Positions 32,231 to 41,507 of a DNA stretch of 43,777 nt are shown here, piece after piece. Location of the stretch: NCBI GenBank assembly GCA_019105045.1, contig JAHRWT010000033.1, positions 1 through 43,777 of the forward strand, given 5' to 3'. Origin of the DNA: Sterolibacterium sp. (lineage in GTDB: Bacteria; Pseudomonadota; Gammaproteobacteria; Burkholderiales; Rhodocyclaceae). Under the pieces are notes generated by a model, which was not told the origin of the DNA, ran no database searches, and worked only from the letters and a program-made list of their open reading frames with translations. Made by a program: the position numbers and the translations under genes. Within the stretch, counting starts at the first letter, position 1, and each line of letters opens with the position of its first letter.

Positions 32231-32269
32231 TAAAAAAACAAAGCGCCAAGATAGTCTCAAATGGCAGCT
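32231..32269 (-). terminator. Possible intrinsic terminator spanning the kdsB stop
   Basis: On the minus strand AGC(T)GCCA pairs with TGGCGCT, with one bulged base and a loop of about 13 bases that contains the kdsB TGA. TTGTTTTTTT follows directly. The stem is short but the U-tract is the strongest in the window. Confidence 0.55.
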
Positions 32270-33018
32270 TGGTCAAACACTGCGCGCACCCGCGCCAGGT
32301 CTTCCGGTGTATCGACACCCGCAGCAGGCACCTGGCCGCAGCTGATGACACGGATCGCATGACCATGCCAGAGAGCACGCAATTGCTCCAGCGCTTCCAG
32401 CTGTTCCAGCGGCGCGGGAGCGAGCTGCCCGTAACGGCGCAGAAAGCTCACCCGATAGGCATACAGACCAACATGCCGCTGCGCGCACAGGCCAACAGGC
32501 AGCCGTGTACGATCTGCCGCAAAGGCATCGCGCGCCCAGGGAATCGGCGCCCGTGAAAAATACAGCGCCCGACCCGTCGCGTCGGTGATCACCTTGACCA
32601 CATTGGGATTAAAAAAATCGGCCGCTTCATCGATGGCGTGCGCGGCCGTGGCAATGGCTGCGTTGGGATCCTCACGCAAGGCGTCGGCCACGGTATCGAC
32701 CAGTGCGGGATCAATCAGGGGCTCATCCCCCTGCACATTGACCACGATCTCGTCATCCCGCCAGCCCAGCTGGGCGGCCACTTCGGCAATGCGATCCGTC
32801 CCGCTGAGGTGGTCGTCACGGGTCATGACTGCCGCATGGCCATGCGCGCTGACCGCCGCCCGCACCGCCTCATGATCGGTAGCAATCCAGATGCCATCAT
32901 GGCGGCAGGACTGTACGGCCTCGGCCACACGCACGATCATCGGCTTGCCGGCAATATCGGCCAGTGGTTTACCGGGCAGACGCGTCGACGCATAACGCGC
33001 CGGAATGACGATGCGCAC
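32257..33018 (-). CDS. kdsB: 3-deoxy-manno-octulosonate cytidylyltransferase
   Basis: KdsB activates Kdo as CMP-Kdo for lipopolysaccharide core synthesis. A GTG at 33018 gives 253 residues starting (V/M)[27 protein letters not shown], the nucleotide-binding signature; AGGG lies eight bases upstream. Longer in-frame starts exist (GTG 33036, TTG/ATG-like 33069) but do not fit the family N-terminus. [21 protein letters not shown] and [13 protein letters not shown] are family motifs. It belongs to the envelope cluster with trm112-like and lpxK. Confidence 0.95.
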   Translation of the reverse strand: MRIVIPARYASTRLPGKPLADIAGKPMIVRVAEAVQSCRHDGIWIATDHEAVRAAVSAHGHAAVMTRDDHLSGTDRIAEVAAQLGWRDDEIVVNVQGDEPLIDPALVDTVADALREDPNAAIATAAHAIDEAADFFNPNVVKVITDATGRALYFSRAPIPWARDAFAADRTRLPVGLCAQRHVGLYAYRVSFLRRYGQLAPAPLEQLEALEQLRALWHGHAIRVISCGQVPAAGVDTPEDLARVRAVFDQAAI

Positions 33019-33072
33019 GCTATCTACCCTGTCCACGCTGTACTGTCTGAGCCTTTGCGGCAGCGGCACGGA

Positions 33073-33267
33073 TCAATTCTGCAATTCCGGCGCATCTTCG
33101 GCCAGACTGCGCGCCTCGGCTTCCAACATCACCGGAATGTCGTCCTTGACCGGATAGGCCAGTCGGCAAGGCTTGCAGATCAGCTCGGCCTGCGCCTTGC
33201 GGTGTTCGAGCGACCCCTTGCACAGCGGGCAGACAAGAATTTCAAGCAGTCGGGGATCCACAGACAT
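33073..33267 (-). CDS. Trm112-like zinc-ribbon protein (YcaR family)
   Basis: The ATG at 33267 gives 64 residues, [20 protein letters not shown] followed by [19 protein letters not shown]. Two Cys-x-x-Cys pairs (CPLC, CKPC) form the zinc ribbon. Relatives sit next to lpxK and kdsB in many proteobacteria (E. coli ycaR); the eukaryotic homologue Trm112 activates methyltransferases, but the bacterial role is unclear. Its first 26 bases overlap the end of lpxK, so translation is coupled. Confidence 0.92.
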   Translation of the reverse strand: MSVDPRLLEILVCPLCKGSLEHRKAQAELICKPCRLAYPVKDDIPVMLEAEARSLAEDAPELQN

Positions 33268-34339
33268 TCTCCAGAAGATAGTGCTCGACATGCGCTGCAA
33301 GCTGCAGCCCGTTGTCGCCAGCGCTGCTGACCTGTGCCGTCACCGGCAATACCCAGATCGCCAAGGGATGATCGGCGTTGTTGGCAGCATCAGCATGAGC
33401 GGCGCATTTTACCGCATCCTTTTCCGTCATCAGCAGCGCATCGACCTGTGTTTGTGACTGGATTGCCCGCAACTCGGCCAGTGTGTACCGATGATGATCC
33501 GCAAAGACATGACGCGAGAATTGCAGACCCAGCGTCGCCAGATGCTGAAAGAAACGTTCCGGCACGGCAATGCCGGCAACGGCCGCCAGCTTCAGTCCCT
33601 GCAACTGTGCCGCCGTTACGGTAACGGGTTTTGCCGACGCACCCAGCCGTTGGAAAGTCGCGCCGCTCAACTGCATCACAAAGCAGGGCGTCTGCCCGGC
33701 CACGGCGGGTGCAGGCGCAACGGTCTTGCTGCCATTGAGCACAATGGCGGCCACCTGCGCCAATCGTCGCCCCGGTTCGCGCAGCGGCCCAGCCGGCAGC
33801 AGCCAGCCATTCATCAGACCGCGACCATCGACCAAGGCAATTTCCATGTCGCGCTGCAGGCGGTAATGCTGCAGACCGTCATCGCTGAGAATCACATCGC
33901 AATCCGGATACGCGGCCAGCAAGGCCCGGCCGGCGGCCACCCGATCACGGCCAACAAAGACCGGCAGGCGGCTGCGCCGCTTCAGCAGCAGAGGCTCATC
34001 GCCGACGGCATCGGCAGCGCTGTCATCATGGACTTCCCGAACGGCCGTGGCTGAGGCAGTCGCCGCATAACCACGGCTGATGATGCCCGGCTGCCATCCG
34101 ATCTGGCGCAGGGCGTCTGCCAGCCAGAGCGTCAGTGGCGTCTTGCCGCTGCCGCCGACAATGATGTTGCCGACCACCACCACAGGAACCGGCAGCCGTT
34201 CGGTTGGCAGCCAGCCCCGGGCATAAGCCTGCCGGCGCAGCGCGCTGAGCAGGCCGAACAGCAGGCTGAGCGGCCACAGCAGCACGGCCAGCACGCCACG
34301 CCGTTGCCAGATGCGCAGAAAAAAACGGGCCGGATCCAT
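33242..34339 (-). CDS. lpxK: Tetraacyldisaccharide 4'-kinase
   Basis: LpxK phosphorylates the lipid A precursor at the 4' position at the inner-membrane surface. The 365-residue protein has an N-terminal hydrophobic helix (about 15-32), the P-loop [20 protein letters not shown] and [15 protein letters not shown]. It follows exbD by 91 bases and overlaps the trm112-like gene by 26 bases. Confidence 0.96.
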   Translation of the reverse strand: MDPARFFLRIWQRRGVLAVLLWPLSLLFGLLSALRRQAYARGWLPTERLPVPVVVVGNIIVGGSGKTPLTLWLADALRQIGWQPGIISRGYAATASATAVREVHDDSAADAVGDEPLLLKRRSRLPVFVGRDRVAAGRALLAAYPDCDVILSDDGLQHYRLQRDMEIALVDGRGLMNGWLLPAGPLREPGRRLAQVAAIVLNGSKTVAPAPAVAGQTPCFVMQLSGATFQRLGASAKPVTVTAAQLQGLKLAAVAGIAVPERFFQHLATLGLQFSRHVFADHHRYTLAELRAIQSQTQVDALLMTEKDAVKCAAHADAANNADHPLAIWVLPVTAQVSSAGDNGLQLAAHVEHYLLENVCGSPTA

Positions 34340-34430
34340 GCCTTGACCTTAGCCTTGCTTCACGCAGCTTGCCAGGGCCACGCGCAGCGCATCACGCAAC
34401 GATCCACGAGGGCCCGTTGCGCGGTAGCAC

Positions 34431-34856
34431 TCAATGGTTGGCGTTCTGTGTGGCAAACGAAATATGCGCCAGCCCGGCTTGCTGCGCAGCCTGCATCACA
34501 TCAATCACACTCTGGTGAGTCGCCTGGGCATCGGCACTGATGATGACCACCGGCGCCTGGGTCGCATTGGCTTCTGCCACGCGCCGCAAGGCCAGACTGA
34601 TGGCTTCCACATCCCGACCAGCCACCACGAGACGGTTGACCATCACTTCACCTTGATGATTCACTACCACATTGATCTCGTTGGACTGCTCGGCCTTCTG
34701 TTCGGCATCGGCCGTCGGCAGGTTGATTTCCAAACCGGTGTATTTCGAGTACGTGGTGGTGACCATGAGGAAAATCAGGATCACCAGCAGAATGTCGATC
34801 ATCGGAATCAGGTTGATTTCCGGTTCCTCGTGCACCCGGTTGCGCTGAAAATTCAT
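34431..34856 (-). CDS. exbD: ExbD/TolR-type biopolymer transport protein
   Basis: A 141-residue protein with one N-terminal transmembrane helix containing the proton-path aspartate (PMIDILLVILIFLMVTTTY) and a periplasmic domain. With ExbB it forms the proton-driven motor that energises outer-membrane transport through TonB, or tethers the envelope as Tol. It follows exbB by 33 bases. Its position before lpxK is common in Betaproteobacteria and Gammaproteobacteria. Confidence 0.93.
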   Translation of the reverse strand: MNFQRNRVHEEPEINLIPMIDILLVILIFLMVTTTYSKYTGLEINLPTADAEQKAEQSNEINVVVNHQGEVMVNRLVVAGRDVEAISLALRRVAEANATQAPVVIISADAQATHQSVIDVMQAAQQAGLAHISFATQNANH

Positions 34857-34889
34857 CGCCTCGTTCCTCTGCCTGTCATCCGTCTCTGC

Positions 34890-35495
34890 TTACCGACGCT
34901 CGCCATGCACCCGCTCGACCAGCTTGACTGCCTGCTGCTCCATTTCGGCAAGGAAACCATCGACCAGGGCGCGGAAGTGCCGATAGAAAATCATCGCCGG
35001 AATGGCAATCAGCAAGCCAAAACCGGTGTTGTAGAGTGCAACGGAAATCCCGTGCGCCAACTGCTGCGGATTGTTTCCGGTGGCCGTTGCCGAACCAAAA
35101 ATCTCGATCATGCCAACCACAGTGCCAAACAGCCCCATCAGCGGACTGATCGAAGCAATGGTTCCCAGCGTGGTCAAGAAACGCTCCAGCTCGTGGGTGG
35201 CGGCACGACCGGCTTCCTCGATCGATTCCTTCATGATTTCGCGCGTGCTATCGACATTGCGCAAACCAGCCGCAAACACCCGGCCCAGCGGCGAATGCAA
35301 TTCGAGCCGGCGCAGCATTTGTTCACTGACGCCGCCTTGCTGGAAATCGCCGACCACGCTTTCCAGCAGACCCGGCGGTACGATACGGACGCGGCGCAAC
35401 GTCGAAAACCGTTCGATGATCAGCGCAACCGCAATGATGGACGCCAGCAACAGCGGGTAGATCGGCCAACCGGCAGCTTGTATGATGGCAAACAC
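34890..35495 (-). CDS. exbB: ExbB/TolQ-type proton channel protein
   Basis: A GTG at 35495 gives 201 residues beginning (V/M)FAIIQAAGWPIYPLLLASIIAVALIIERF. The GTG follows GAGGAG with six-base spacing, which decides the start over an ATG eight codons upstream. Three transmembrane segments are visible (about 10-28, 103-130 and 143-168), with PLMGLFGTVVGMIEIF and the conserved GISVALYNTGFGLLIAIPAM segment. It forms the motor with ExbD. Confidence 0.94.
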   Translation of the reverse strand: MFAIIQAAGWPIYPLLLASIIAVALIIERFSTLRRVRIVPPGLLESVVGDFQQGGVSEQMLRRLELHSPLGRVFAAGLRNVDSTREIMKESIEEAGRAATHELERFLTTLGTIASISPLMGLFGTVVGMIEIFGSATATGNNPQQLAHGISVALYNTGFGLLIAIPAMIFYRHFRALVDGFLAEMEQQAVKLVERVHGERR

Positions 35496-35534
35496 GCAAG
35501 ACTCCTCACGACATGACAACAGCAGAAAGCGCGC

Positions 35535-35564
35535 ACTTTAGCCTGATGAGTGGCTTTTCGGCAA
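35535..35564 (-). promoter_or_regulatory. Possible sigma70 promoter of exbB
   Basis: TTGCCG (35564-35559) and TAAAGT (35540-35535) on the minus strand, 18 bases apart, lie about 40 bases upstream of the exbB GTG. Both boxes match at four of six positions, so this is a moderate candidate. Confidence 0.4.
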
Positions 35565-35680
35565 GAAGGAAAACCCCGGGAAGCGCACTACCGGACTTGG
35601 CAAAGCATCCAGACACCGCCAGCGCGGCGAAAATCCTCCCTCCATCTTTCAGCCATCCCCCTCTGTTCTCCGGCAGACCC

Positions 35681-36118
35681 ATGTCCTCACACTCGCTAGA
35701 CGACCATCTGCGCACCGATACGGCCATCGCCAGCCTGCAAGCCCATGCCAACCATCTGCTGCGCTTGCAGCGAGTGCTCGAAACGGCACTGCCACCGGCA
35801 TTGAGCCGCACTTGCCGGGTGGCCAACCTCAAACAGGGCGTGTTGATCATTCATGCTGAAAACGGCGCGGCCGCAAGCAAGCTGCGCCAGCTCACCACGA
35901 CCCTGACCGAACGCTATCACAGCCTCAGCGAACCGCTGACGGAGATACGCATCAAGGTCCAGCCTGTCGATCCCCTGCCGCAAACCCGGCCACAACCACA
36001 GGCTGCCCAGCTGGGCGAAGGCGCCCGCGCCAGCATCGAATCCCTGCTGGACAAGCTGCCCGACGGCCAGCTGCGCCAGGCGCTTGTTCGTTTCATCGCG
36101 GTGGCAGGCTCATCCTGA
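35681..36118 (+). CDS. DciA-like (DUF721) protein, possible replicative helicase operator
   Basis: The ATG at 35681 gives 145 residues. The core RVLETALPPALSRTCRVANLKQGVLIIHAENGAAASKLRQLTTTL matches the DUF721/DciA KH-like domain. DciA proteins help load the DnaB helicase in the many bacteria that lack DnaC/DnaI. The C-terminal region after a Pro/Gln-rich linker (DPLPQTRPQPQ) has a helical segment, ARASIESLLDKLPDGQLRQAL. The frame is open upstream to 35513, but those residues are not family-like. It stands alone, divergent from exbB and convergent with the efflux operon. Confidence 0.75.
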   Translation: MSSHSLDDHLRTDTAIASLQAHANHLLRLQRVLETALPPALSRTCRVANLKQGVLIIHAENGAAASKLRQLTTTLTERYHSLSEPLTEIRIKVQPVDPLPQTRPQPQAAQLGEGARASIESLLDKLPDGQLRQALVRFIAVAGSS

Positions 36119-36146
36119 CCACGCCTGCCTGCTGCTCAGCCGCGGC

Positions 36147-37364
36147 TTACTCGTAACGCAGCGCCTGAATCGGGTCGAGCCTGGCAGCGCGCCTGGCCGG
36201 GAAATAGCCGAACACCACACCGATCGCACCAGAGAAAATGAAGGCCAGAAAATTGACCGCCGGGTTGTAGATAAAAGGCACATGCATCAGTGCGCTCAGA
36301 CCCCAGCAGGCAAGAAAGGCGAGAAGGATGCCAAGCAGCCCGCCCAGTGCCGAGAGCACCACGGATTCGATGAGAAACTGCAGCAGCACTTCCTGCTCCA
36401 GTGCGCCAATGGCCAGGCGTATGCCGATTTCGCGGGTGCGCTCGGTGACGGATACCAGCATGATGTTCATGATGCCGATGCCACCCACCAACAGACTCAC
36501 GGCGGCCACGGCGCCGAGCAGACCCGTCATGGTGCGGATGGTGCCGGTCAGCGCGGCGGCGATTTCCTTGGTGTCCATGATGGAAAAATTGTCCTCTTCG
36601 CCATCGGCCAGCTTGCGCCGTTCGCGCATCAGCCGCTTGATCTGTTCCATCACCGGCTCAGCGGCCACGCCGTCACGCAAGGACAACATCAGACTGGCCA
36701 CATCCTGATTGCCGGTCAGCCGGCGTTGCACGGTGCGGATGGGCATGACCACCACGTCATCCTGATCCTGCCCCATCGCACCCTGGCCTTTGGCGGCCAG
36801 CGTACCGATGATTTCGCAGGCAATGTTCTTCACCCGCAGCTCGGCGCCCAGTGCGGTCTGGTTGGCAAACAACTGCTGGCGGATGGTATTGCCGATGACG
36901 CACACCGAACGACCGGCATGCTCCTCATCCGCCTCGAACAGCCGACCTTCAGCCAGCGTCCAGTTGCCGGCAGAAAAATAGTCATTGCTGCTGCCATTGA
37001 CCATCGATGACCAGTTCTGCCCACCGGCCACCAGTGTGACCCGCGTATTGACCACGGGAGCCACAACCCGCAAGGAAGCGATCTGGTTTTGCAGGGCATC
37101 GGCATCACTCAGACGAAAGCGGGCGACTCCTGCACCACCGCCGCCGCCAGGACCCAGCATCTGGCCAGGACGCAAGAGCAGCAGATTGCTGCCCAGGCTG
37201 GCGATCTGGCTGGCAACCATGCGGGTTGCTCCTTCGCCCAGCGTGACCATGGTAATCACCGCCGCCACGCCGATGACAATACCCAGCACGGTCAAAAAAG
37301 AACGCATCAGATTGCGGCGGATAGCGCGCTCGGCCAACAGCAAGGCGTTGATCAACATTTGCAT
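36147..37364 (-). CDS. MacB-type ABC transporter permease
   Basis: A 405-residue permease with a FtsX-like fold. The N-terminal helix NLMRSFLTVLGIVIGVAAVITMVTLGEGA is followed by a large periplasmic domain and three C-terminal helices (starting about 285, 330 and 375) ending PARRAARLDPIQALRYE. In E. coli MacB the ATPase is fused to this domain; here it is a separate gene whose TGA overlaps this ATG as TGATG. It is the last gene of the efflux operon and probably pumps macrolide-like compounds, peptides or toxins; substrate unknown. Confidence 0.93.
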   Translation of the reverse strand: MQMLINALLLAERAIRRNLMRSFLTVLGIVIGVAAVITMVTLGEGATRMVASQIASLGSNLLLLRPGQMLGPGGGGGAGVARFRLSDADALQNQIASLRVVAPVVNTRVTLVAGGQNWSSMVNGSSNDYFSAGNWTLAEGRLFEADEEHAGRSVCVIGNTIRQQLFANQTALGAELRVKNIACEIIGTLAAKGQGAMGQDQDDVVVMPIRTVQRRLTGNQDVASLMLSLRDGVAAEPVMEQIKRLMRERRKLADGEEDNFSIMDTKEIAAALTGTIRTMTGLLGAVAAVSLLVGGIGIMNIMLVSVTERTREIGIRLAIGALEQEVLLQFLIESVVLSALGGLLGILLAFLACWGLSALMHVPFIYNPAVNFLAFIFSGAIGVVFGYFPARRAARLDPIQALRYE

Positions 37365-38143
37365 CAGACCGCCTCCGCTGCTGCAACATCGCTGCCGACA
37401 GGAGTCACCGATACAGGATGCTCGTTGGGCTGATCGCTGTCGACCCGACCATCGACAAAACGCACGATGCGCCGGGTATAAGCCGCCATTTCCGGCTCGT
37501 GGGTGACCATGATCACCGTGATGCCCTGCTCACTGTTCAGGCGAGTGAGCAAGGTCATGATTTCATGGCTGCGGGTGGTGTCGAGGTTGCCCGTCGGTTC
37601 ATCGGCCAGCAGCACCAATGGTTGTGTGGCTATCGCCCGGGCAATGGCCACGCGCTGTTGCTGGCCGCCTGACAGTTCTGCCGGTGTGTGATGTTCCCAG
37701 CCGGCCAGACCGACCTGCGCCAGGGCCGCCGTCGCCGCTCGATGACGGGTTGCCGCATCCTGACCGCGATACAGCAGGGGCAGCTCGACATTTTCACGCG
37801 CTGAAGTACGTGCCAGCAGGTTGAAGCCCTGAAAGACAAAGCCCAGATAATGCCGCCGCAGCAGCGCACGCTGATTGCGGTCGAGTTGTTCGACCTGGGT
37901 ATTGCGAAACCGATAGCTGCCCGCCGTTATCCCATCCAGACAGCCGATGATGTTGAGTGCCGTGGACTTGCCCGAACCACTGGGCCCCATGATGGCGATG
38001 AACTCGCCGCCATGAATGTCCAGGTCAATTTCCTTCAGCGCCTGAAAAGCCGTCGCTCCCGTGCCATAGACCTTATCCACGCCGCGTAGAGAAATCAACG
38101 CCGCCTCATCGGCCTGAGCAACCCGCCTGACTTCCGCCTTCAC
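37364..38143 (-). CDS. ABC transporter ATP-binding protein (MacB/LolD family)
   Basis: A 259-residue ABC ATPase: Walker A GPSGSGKST, Q-loop FVFQGFNLLART, signature LSGGQQQRVAIARA, Walker B LLADEPTGNLD and the H-loop histidine in VMVTHEP. The start is GTG at 38143 inside GTGA, overlapping the adaptor stop. It powers the MacB-like permease encoded next. Confidence 0.96.
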   Translation of the reverse strand: MKAEVRRVAQADEAALISLRGVDKVYGTGATAFQALKEIDLDIHGGEFIAIMGPSGSGKSTALNIIGCLDGITAGSYRFRNTQVEQLDRNQRALLRRHYLGFVFQGFNLLARTSARENVELPLLYRGQDAATRHRAATAALAQVGLAGWEHHTPAELSGGQQQRVAIARAIATQPLVLLADEPTGNLDTTRSHEIMTLLTRLNSEQGITVIMVTHEPEMAAYTRRIVRFVDGRVDSDQPNEHPVSVTPVGSDVAAAEAV

Positions 38144-39420
38144 GTTGCCTCCAGCAGATAATCGGTAATCACCTGCATACCAGGCTGCAGCTCGCCACCG
38201 GTGATCTCGACCTGTCGGCCATTGCTGGCGCCAAGCTGCACTTCGATACGGCGTGGCTGACCTTGTTCCAGCACCCAGAGCTGACCCGAACCGCCACTGC
38301 GCGGCGCGGCCTGGCCGGCTTTTTTGGGGCGGCGCGGCATGCGCGGCAACAGCTTATCGACATAGCTGCTCGTGCCACCGGCTTTTTCGGCATCGTCCTG
38401 GCCCGCCTGGGCCGGTATGTAGCGCAGCGCTGCGGTTGGCACCAGCAGCACATCCTTGTGATCGACGGTGATGATCTGCGCCGTGGCCGTCATGCCGGGG
38501 CGCAGTGCCAGATCGTCATTGGCTACGCTCAAGATGGTTTTATAGGTGACCACGTTATCGACGATGGTCGAACCGATGCCGATCCGTTTGATGGTCGCCG
38601 GGAAACGTCGCCCCGACCAGGCGGCCACGCTGAAGCTGGCCGGCTGGCCGAGTTGCACCGTGCTGACATCGGCTTCATCGACGCGCACTTCCAGTTCCAT
38701 CTGAGTCAGGTCTTCGGCAATGGAAAACAGCACGGGCGTCGTCATCGCTGCCACCACGGTCTGCCCCGGCTCGACTTTGCGCGCCAGCACCACACCATTG
38801 ATGGGCGAACGGATCACTGCCTTGCCGATATTGGTCTGGTCGGTGGTCAGTGTGGCGCGGGCCTGGGCCACGGCAGCTTGCGTACTCTGCCGGTTGGCTT
38901 CTGCCCGCGCCAGCGCCGCCTTGGCACTCTCCAGTTCACTGGCGGCAGGCACCTTGCCGCCAGACAGTTCATGCACTTCCAGCATGCGTTGATAATTGGC
39001 CTGCTGCTCCTTGAGCGTGGCCGCCGCCTGCGCCACATTTGCCTCGGCCACGGCCACCGCCGCCTGCGAACGCTTCACCGCATCTTCCAGCTTGGCCGTA
39101 TCCAGGCGCGCCAGAATCTGTCCCTGGGTGACGCGATCGTTGTCATCGACCAGTACTTCTTCCAGCGTACCGGACAGCTCACTGCCGACATCCACCGAGC
39201 GCGTCGGCGCCAGGGTGCCGCTGGCAGATATGTTCACCACCAAGTGACCTTTAGCGGCCGCTTCGGTGAGGTAATGTCCCTGCTGCTTCTTGCCGGCAAA
39301 AAACAGCCCATATGCCGCACCGAGCAGCACCAGCACCAGCACGATCAGCAAGGCGCCGCGCCAGCCAGCCAGGCGGCTGCGCCGGGTCTGCAGCAAGGGA
39401 TCCAAAGGTTGTGATGTCAT
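38140..39420 (-). CDS. MacA-like periplasmic adaptor (HlyD family)
   Basis: A 426-residue membrane-fusion protein with one N-terminal transmembrane helix (about 21-42), a biotinyl/lipoyl half-motif at NISASGTLAPTRSVDVGSELSG, a coiled-coil hairpin (about 110-195) and a beta-barrel region. It links the inner-membrane ABC pump to the outer-membrane channel. A Lys/Arg/Pro-rich insert (PRMPRRPKKAGQ) lies near residue 360, absent from E. coli MacA as I remember it. It starts 10 bases after the outer-membrane gene. Confidence 0.93.
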   Translation of the reverse strand: MTSQPLDPLLQTRRSRLAGWRGALLIVLVLVLLGAAYGLFFAGKKQQGHYLTEAAAKGHLVVNISASGTLAPTRSVDVGSELSGTLEEVLVDDNDRVTQGQILARLDTAKLEDAVKRSQAAVAVAEANVAQAAATLKEQQANYQRMLEVHELSGGKVPAASELESAKAALARAEANRQSTQAAVAQARATLTTDQTNIGKAVIRSPINGVVLARKVEPGQTVVAAMTTPVLFSIAEDLTQMELEVRVDEADVSTVQLGQPASFSVAAWSGRRFPATIKRIGIGSTIVDNVVTYKTILSVANDDLALRPGMTATAQIITVDHKDVLLVPTAALRYIPAQAGQDDAEKAGGTSSYVDKLLPRMPRRPKKAGQAAPRSGGSGQLWVLEQGQPRRIEVQLGASNGRQVEITGGELQPGMQVITDYLLEAT

Positions 39421-39430
39421 GATGGGTCTT

Positions 39431-40909
39431 TCAAAGAGCCTGCTGCGCCTCGCCGGCCTCGGCAGGGTTGGAGCTCGTGAACACGTCGGCGCTGTCCATT
39501 TGCCAGCCGCCGCCCAGCGCCTTGTACAGGCGGATCAGCGCATTCAGTTCCTCGGCCTGGGCCGTTGCTGCGCCGTCTTCCGCAGACAAGCGAGTACGCT
39601 CGGCATCCAGCGTGCGCTGGAAATCCACCATGCCGCTGCGATACATCTGCCGTGCAAGTTCTGCCGCACGCGTGGCGGCGGTTGCGGCCTGACGCCTTGC
39701 CTGCAGACGGGTCTGCGCAGCCGCCTGTTCGGCCAGCGCATTCTCGACATCTTCCAGTGCCGTCAGGATGGTTTTCTCGTAACTGATGAGCGCCTGTTCG
39801 GCACTTGCGTCCTGGGCGGCAATGCGCGCGCGGATGCGACCACCGTCAAACAGCGTGGTTGCCAGACTGGCGGCCAGCGAAGCCGCCACATTCGCCCCGC
39901 TGCCCAGGGCGCTGGTCGAGGCGGCCCGCCAGCCCAGCGATCCCGACAGGCGCAGGCTGGGCCAGGTTTCGGCACGGCGCTGATCCAGCCGCGCCAGCTC
40001 AGCCGACAGCGCCAGCTGGGCGGCGCGTACATCGGGACGCTGATTGAGTGTATCTGCCGGAATGGGAATGCCCACAATGGCTTGAGTCGTTGGCAAGGCG
40101 CGCACCGGTGACAGGCGGGGTTGCAGGCTGGACGGCATTTGTCCCGTCAGCAGGGCCAAACGATGCATGGCGGCAGCGATGCTGGCTTCCAGACCGGGGA
40201 TGCCAGCACGCGTGCTGGCCAAATTGGCCGTCGCCTGCGTCAGCTCCAATTCACTGGCCAATCCAGCCTGCTGGCGCCAGCTCACCAGCTGCCAGGTGTC
40301 TTCCTGTGCGGCCAGATTGCTGCGGGCAATCTGCAGACGTTGCTGAAGGCTGCGCAGACTGACGTAATTCAGTGCAACTTCTGCAGCCAGGCTGACCTGG
40401 GCATTACCCAGCGTGGCCTGGCTGGCGGCCAGGTCGAACTCGGCTGCGCTCACGCCATCACGCAATCCGCCAAAAATCGACGGTTCCCAGCTGGCATCAA
40501 AACCAGCGGAATACTGAGTTTGCGGACTGGCGTGGCCGCTGCGCGCCCGCGTCGCGCCCACACTGGTCCCGATACTGGGCCACAAGCCGGCCTCCGCCAG
40601 ATCGAGTGCTGCCCGTGCCTGTTGTAAACGCACCTGTGCCGTGCGCAGATCGTGGGCGGAATGCAATGCCTGTTCGATCAGTTCATCCAGCATGACATCG
40701 GCAAACTGCCGCCACCATTGCCCCTGCACCGCCGTATTCGTCGCCTCAACCGGAGTGCTTGACCATTGCGCCGGCAACGACAATTGCAGTGCGTGCGGCG
40801 TGTGTGGCTGCAATGTCTGCAAGGGCACACAGGCAGCCAACACCAGCAGGGGTAGGGACAAACCAAGGCGGTGGGCTGGACGACAAAATCTGGAGGGCAG
40901 AAAATTCAC
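39431..40909 (-). CDS. Outer-membrane efflux lipoprotein (NodT/TolC family)
   Basis: A GTG at 40909 gives 492 residues with a lipoprotein signal ending in the lipobox LAAC, so Cys27 would be acylated. The mature protein has the two internal repeats of outer-membrane factors: QWWRQFADVMLDELIEQAL, then RLQQARAALDLAEAGLWPSIG, and in the second half RPDVRAAQLALSAELARLDQRRAETWPSLRLSGS. It is the channel of the tripartite pump and the first gene of the operon. A longer frame to 40999 would hide the signal peptide, so I reject it. A TACAAT box lies about 40 bases upstream of the GTG, but I found no good -35. Confidence 0.9.
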   Translation of the reverse strand: MNFLPSRFCRPAHRLGLSLPLLVLAACVPLQTLQPHTPHALQLSLPAQWSSTPVEATNTAVQGQWWRQFADVMLDELIEQALHSAHDLRTAQVRLQQARAALDLAEAGLWPSIGTSVGATRARSGHASPQTQYSAGFDASWEPSIFGGLRDGVSAAEFDLAASQATLGNAQVSLAAEVALNYVSLRSLQQRLQIARSNLAAQEDTWQLVSWRQQAGLASELELTQATANLASTRAGIPGLEASIAAAMHRLALLTGQMPSSLQPRLSPVRALPTTQAIVGIPIPADTLNQRPDVRAAQLALSAELARLDQRRAETWPSLRLSGSLGWRAASTSALGSGANVAASLAASLATTLFDGGRIRARIAAQDASAEQALISYEKTILTALEDVENALAEQAAAQTRLQARRQAATAATRAAELARQMYRSGMVDFQRTLDAERTRLSAEDGAATAQAEELNALIRLYKALGGGWQMDSADVFTSSNPAEAGEAQQAL

Positions 40910-41184
40910 GGCAATCCGGGCGTGGGCTGAAAACAGAACAAGGATGGATTGTAGACCGGACAGTCCAGAAAAATCTCTGTTGTTACGAATTTTCACCAAT
41001 TCAGCGGATGGGACAATCCACCTGTCATGACATGGCCAGACCGTTTTCCCGCATATTCATCTTTCCCCCCGCCCCGATCGCCGCGGATGCAATCCGCACA
41101 AGACCGATTGCTCACCTATCGGTGTCGAGTGCTGAGTATCGAATGCAGCGCACCGTGGCCGCCCGGCTCGCAGTCCGGCACGAC

Positions 41185-41436
41185 TCAGCCGGCCAACTGC
41201 CGCCGCAGTTCGTCATAGCCACCAATCAGGCTGAAGCTGGCGTTTGCCACGCCTTGGTCTTGCCGGAAGATTTGCGGCAGGCTGCGCACTGGCTGGCCGA
41301 CTTTGGCCTGCAGTTCTTCGATGCTGATATCGCTGCCTACGCTGAGGTAGCTGAACGGGATGGACTGGATTTGGCAAAGCATGCGGGCGCGGTCGCAATT
41401 TACGCAGCCGTCCTTACCGTAAATAATGATTTCCAT
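41185..41436 (-). CDS. Glutaredoxin-like protein linked to ribonucleotide reductase
   Basis: An 83-residue thioredoxin-fold protein. The active site is CVNC (11-14) in GKDGCVNCDRA, the cis-proline is in SLPQIF, and IGGYDEL ends the fold. It is glutaredoxin-like rather than thioredoxin-like, with an unusual Asn in the CxxC. GGAG lies five bases before the ATG. Position 71 bases after nrdB suggests it is the electron donor that re-reduces NrdA, as NrdH or phage glutaredoxins do. Confidence 0.85.
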   Translation of the reverse strand: MEIIIYGKDGCVNCDRARMLCQIQSIPFSYLSVGSDISIEELQAKVGQPVRSLPQIFRQDQGVANASFSLIGGYDELRRQLAG

Positions 41437-41507
41437 GAGAGCTCCGAATAAAAAATTTCAACCGGCGTGATCAGGTCTGGTGGGGTTGGTACAGATATTT
41501 GTGATCT

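Noticed and set aside
34395-34421. Hairpin CGCAACG/CGTTGCG between lpxK and exbD as a terminator
   Set aside because: The stem is only 7 bases with a 13-base loop and no U-tract, and the flanking genes look co-transcribed.
41000-41184. Small plus-strand gene (frame from 41027) or an RNA gene between the efflux operon and the glutaredoxin gene
   Set aside because: The translation is Pro/Ser/Arg-rich without family features, and the short dyads here (for example GCGGAT/ATCCGC) lack a convincing RNA fold or U-tract.
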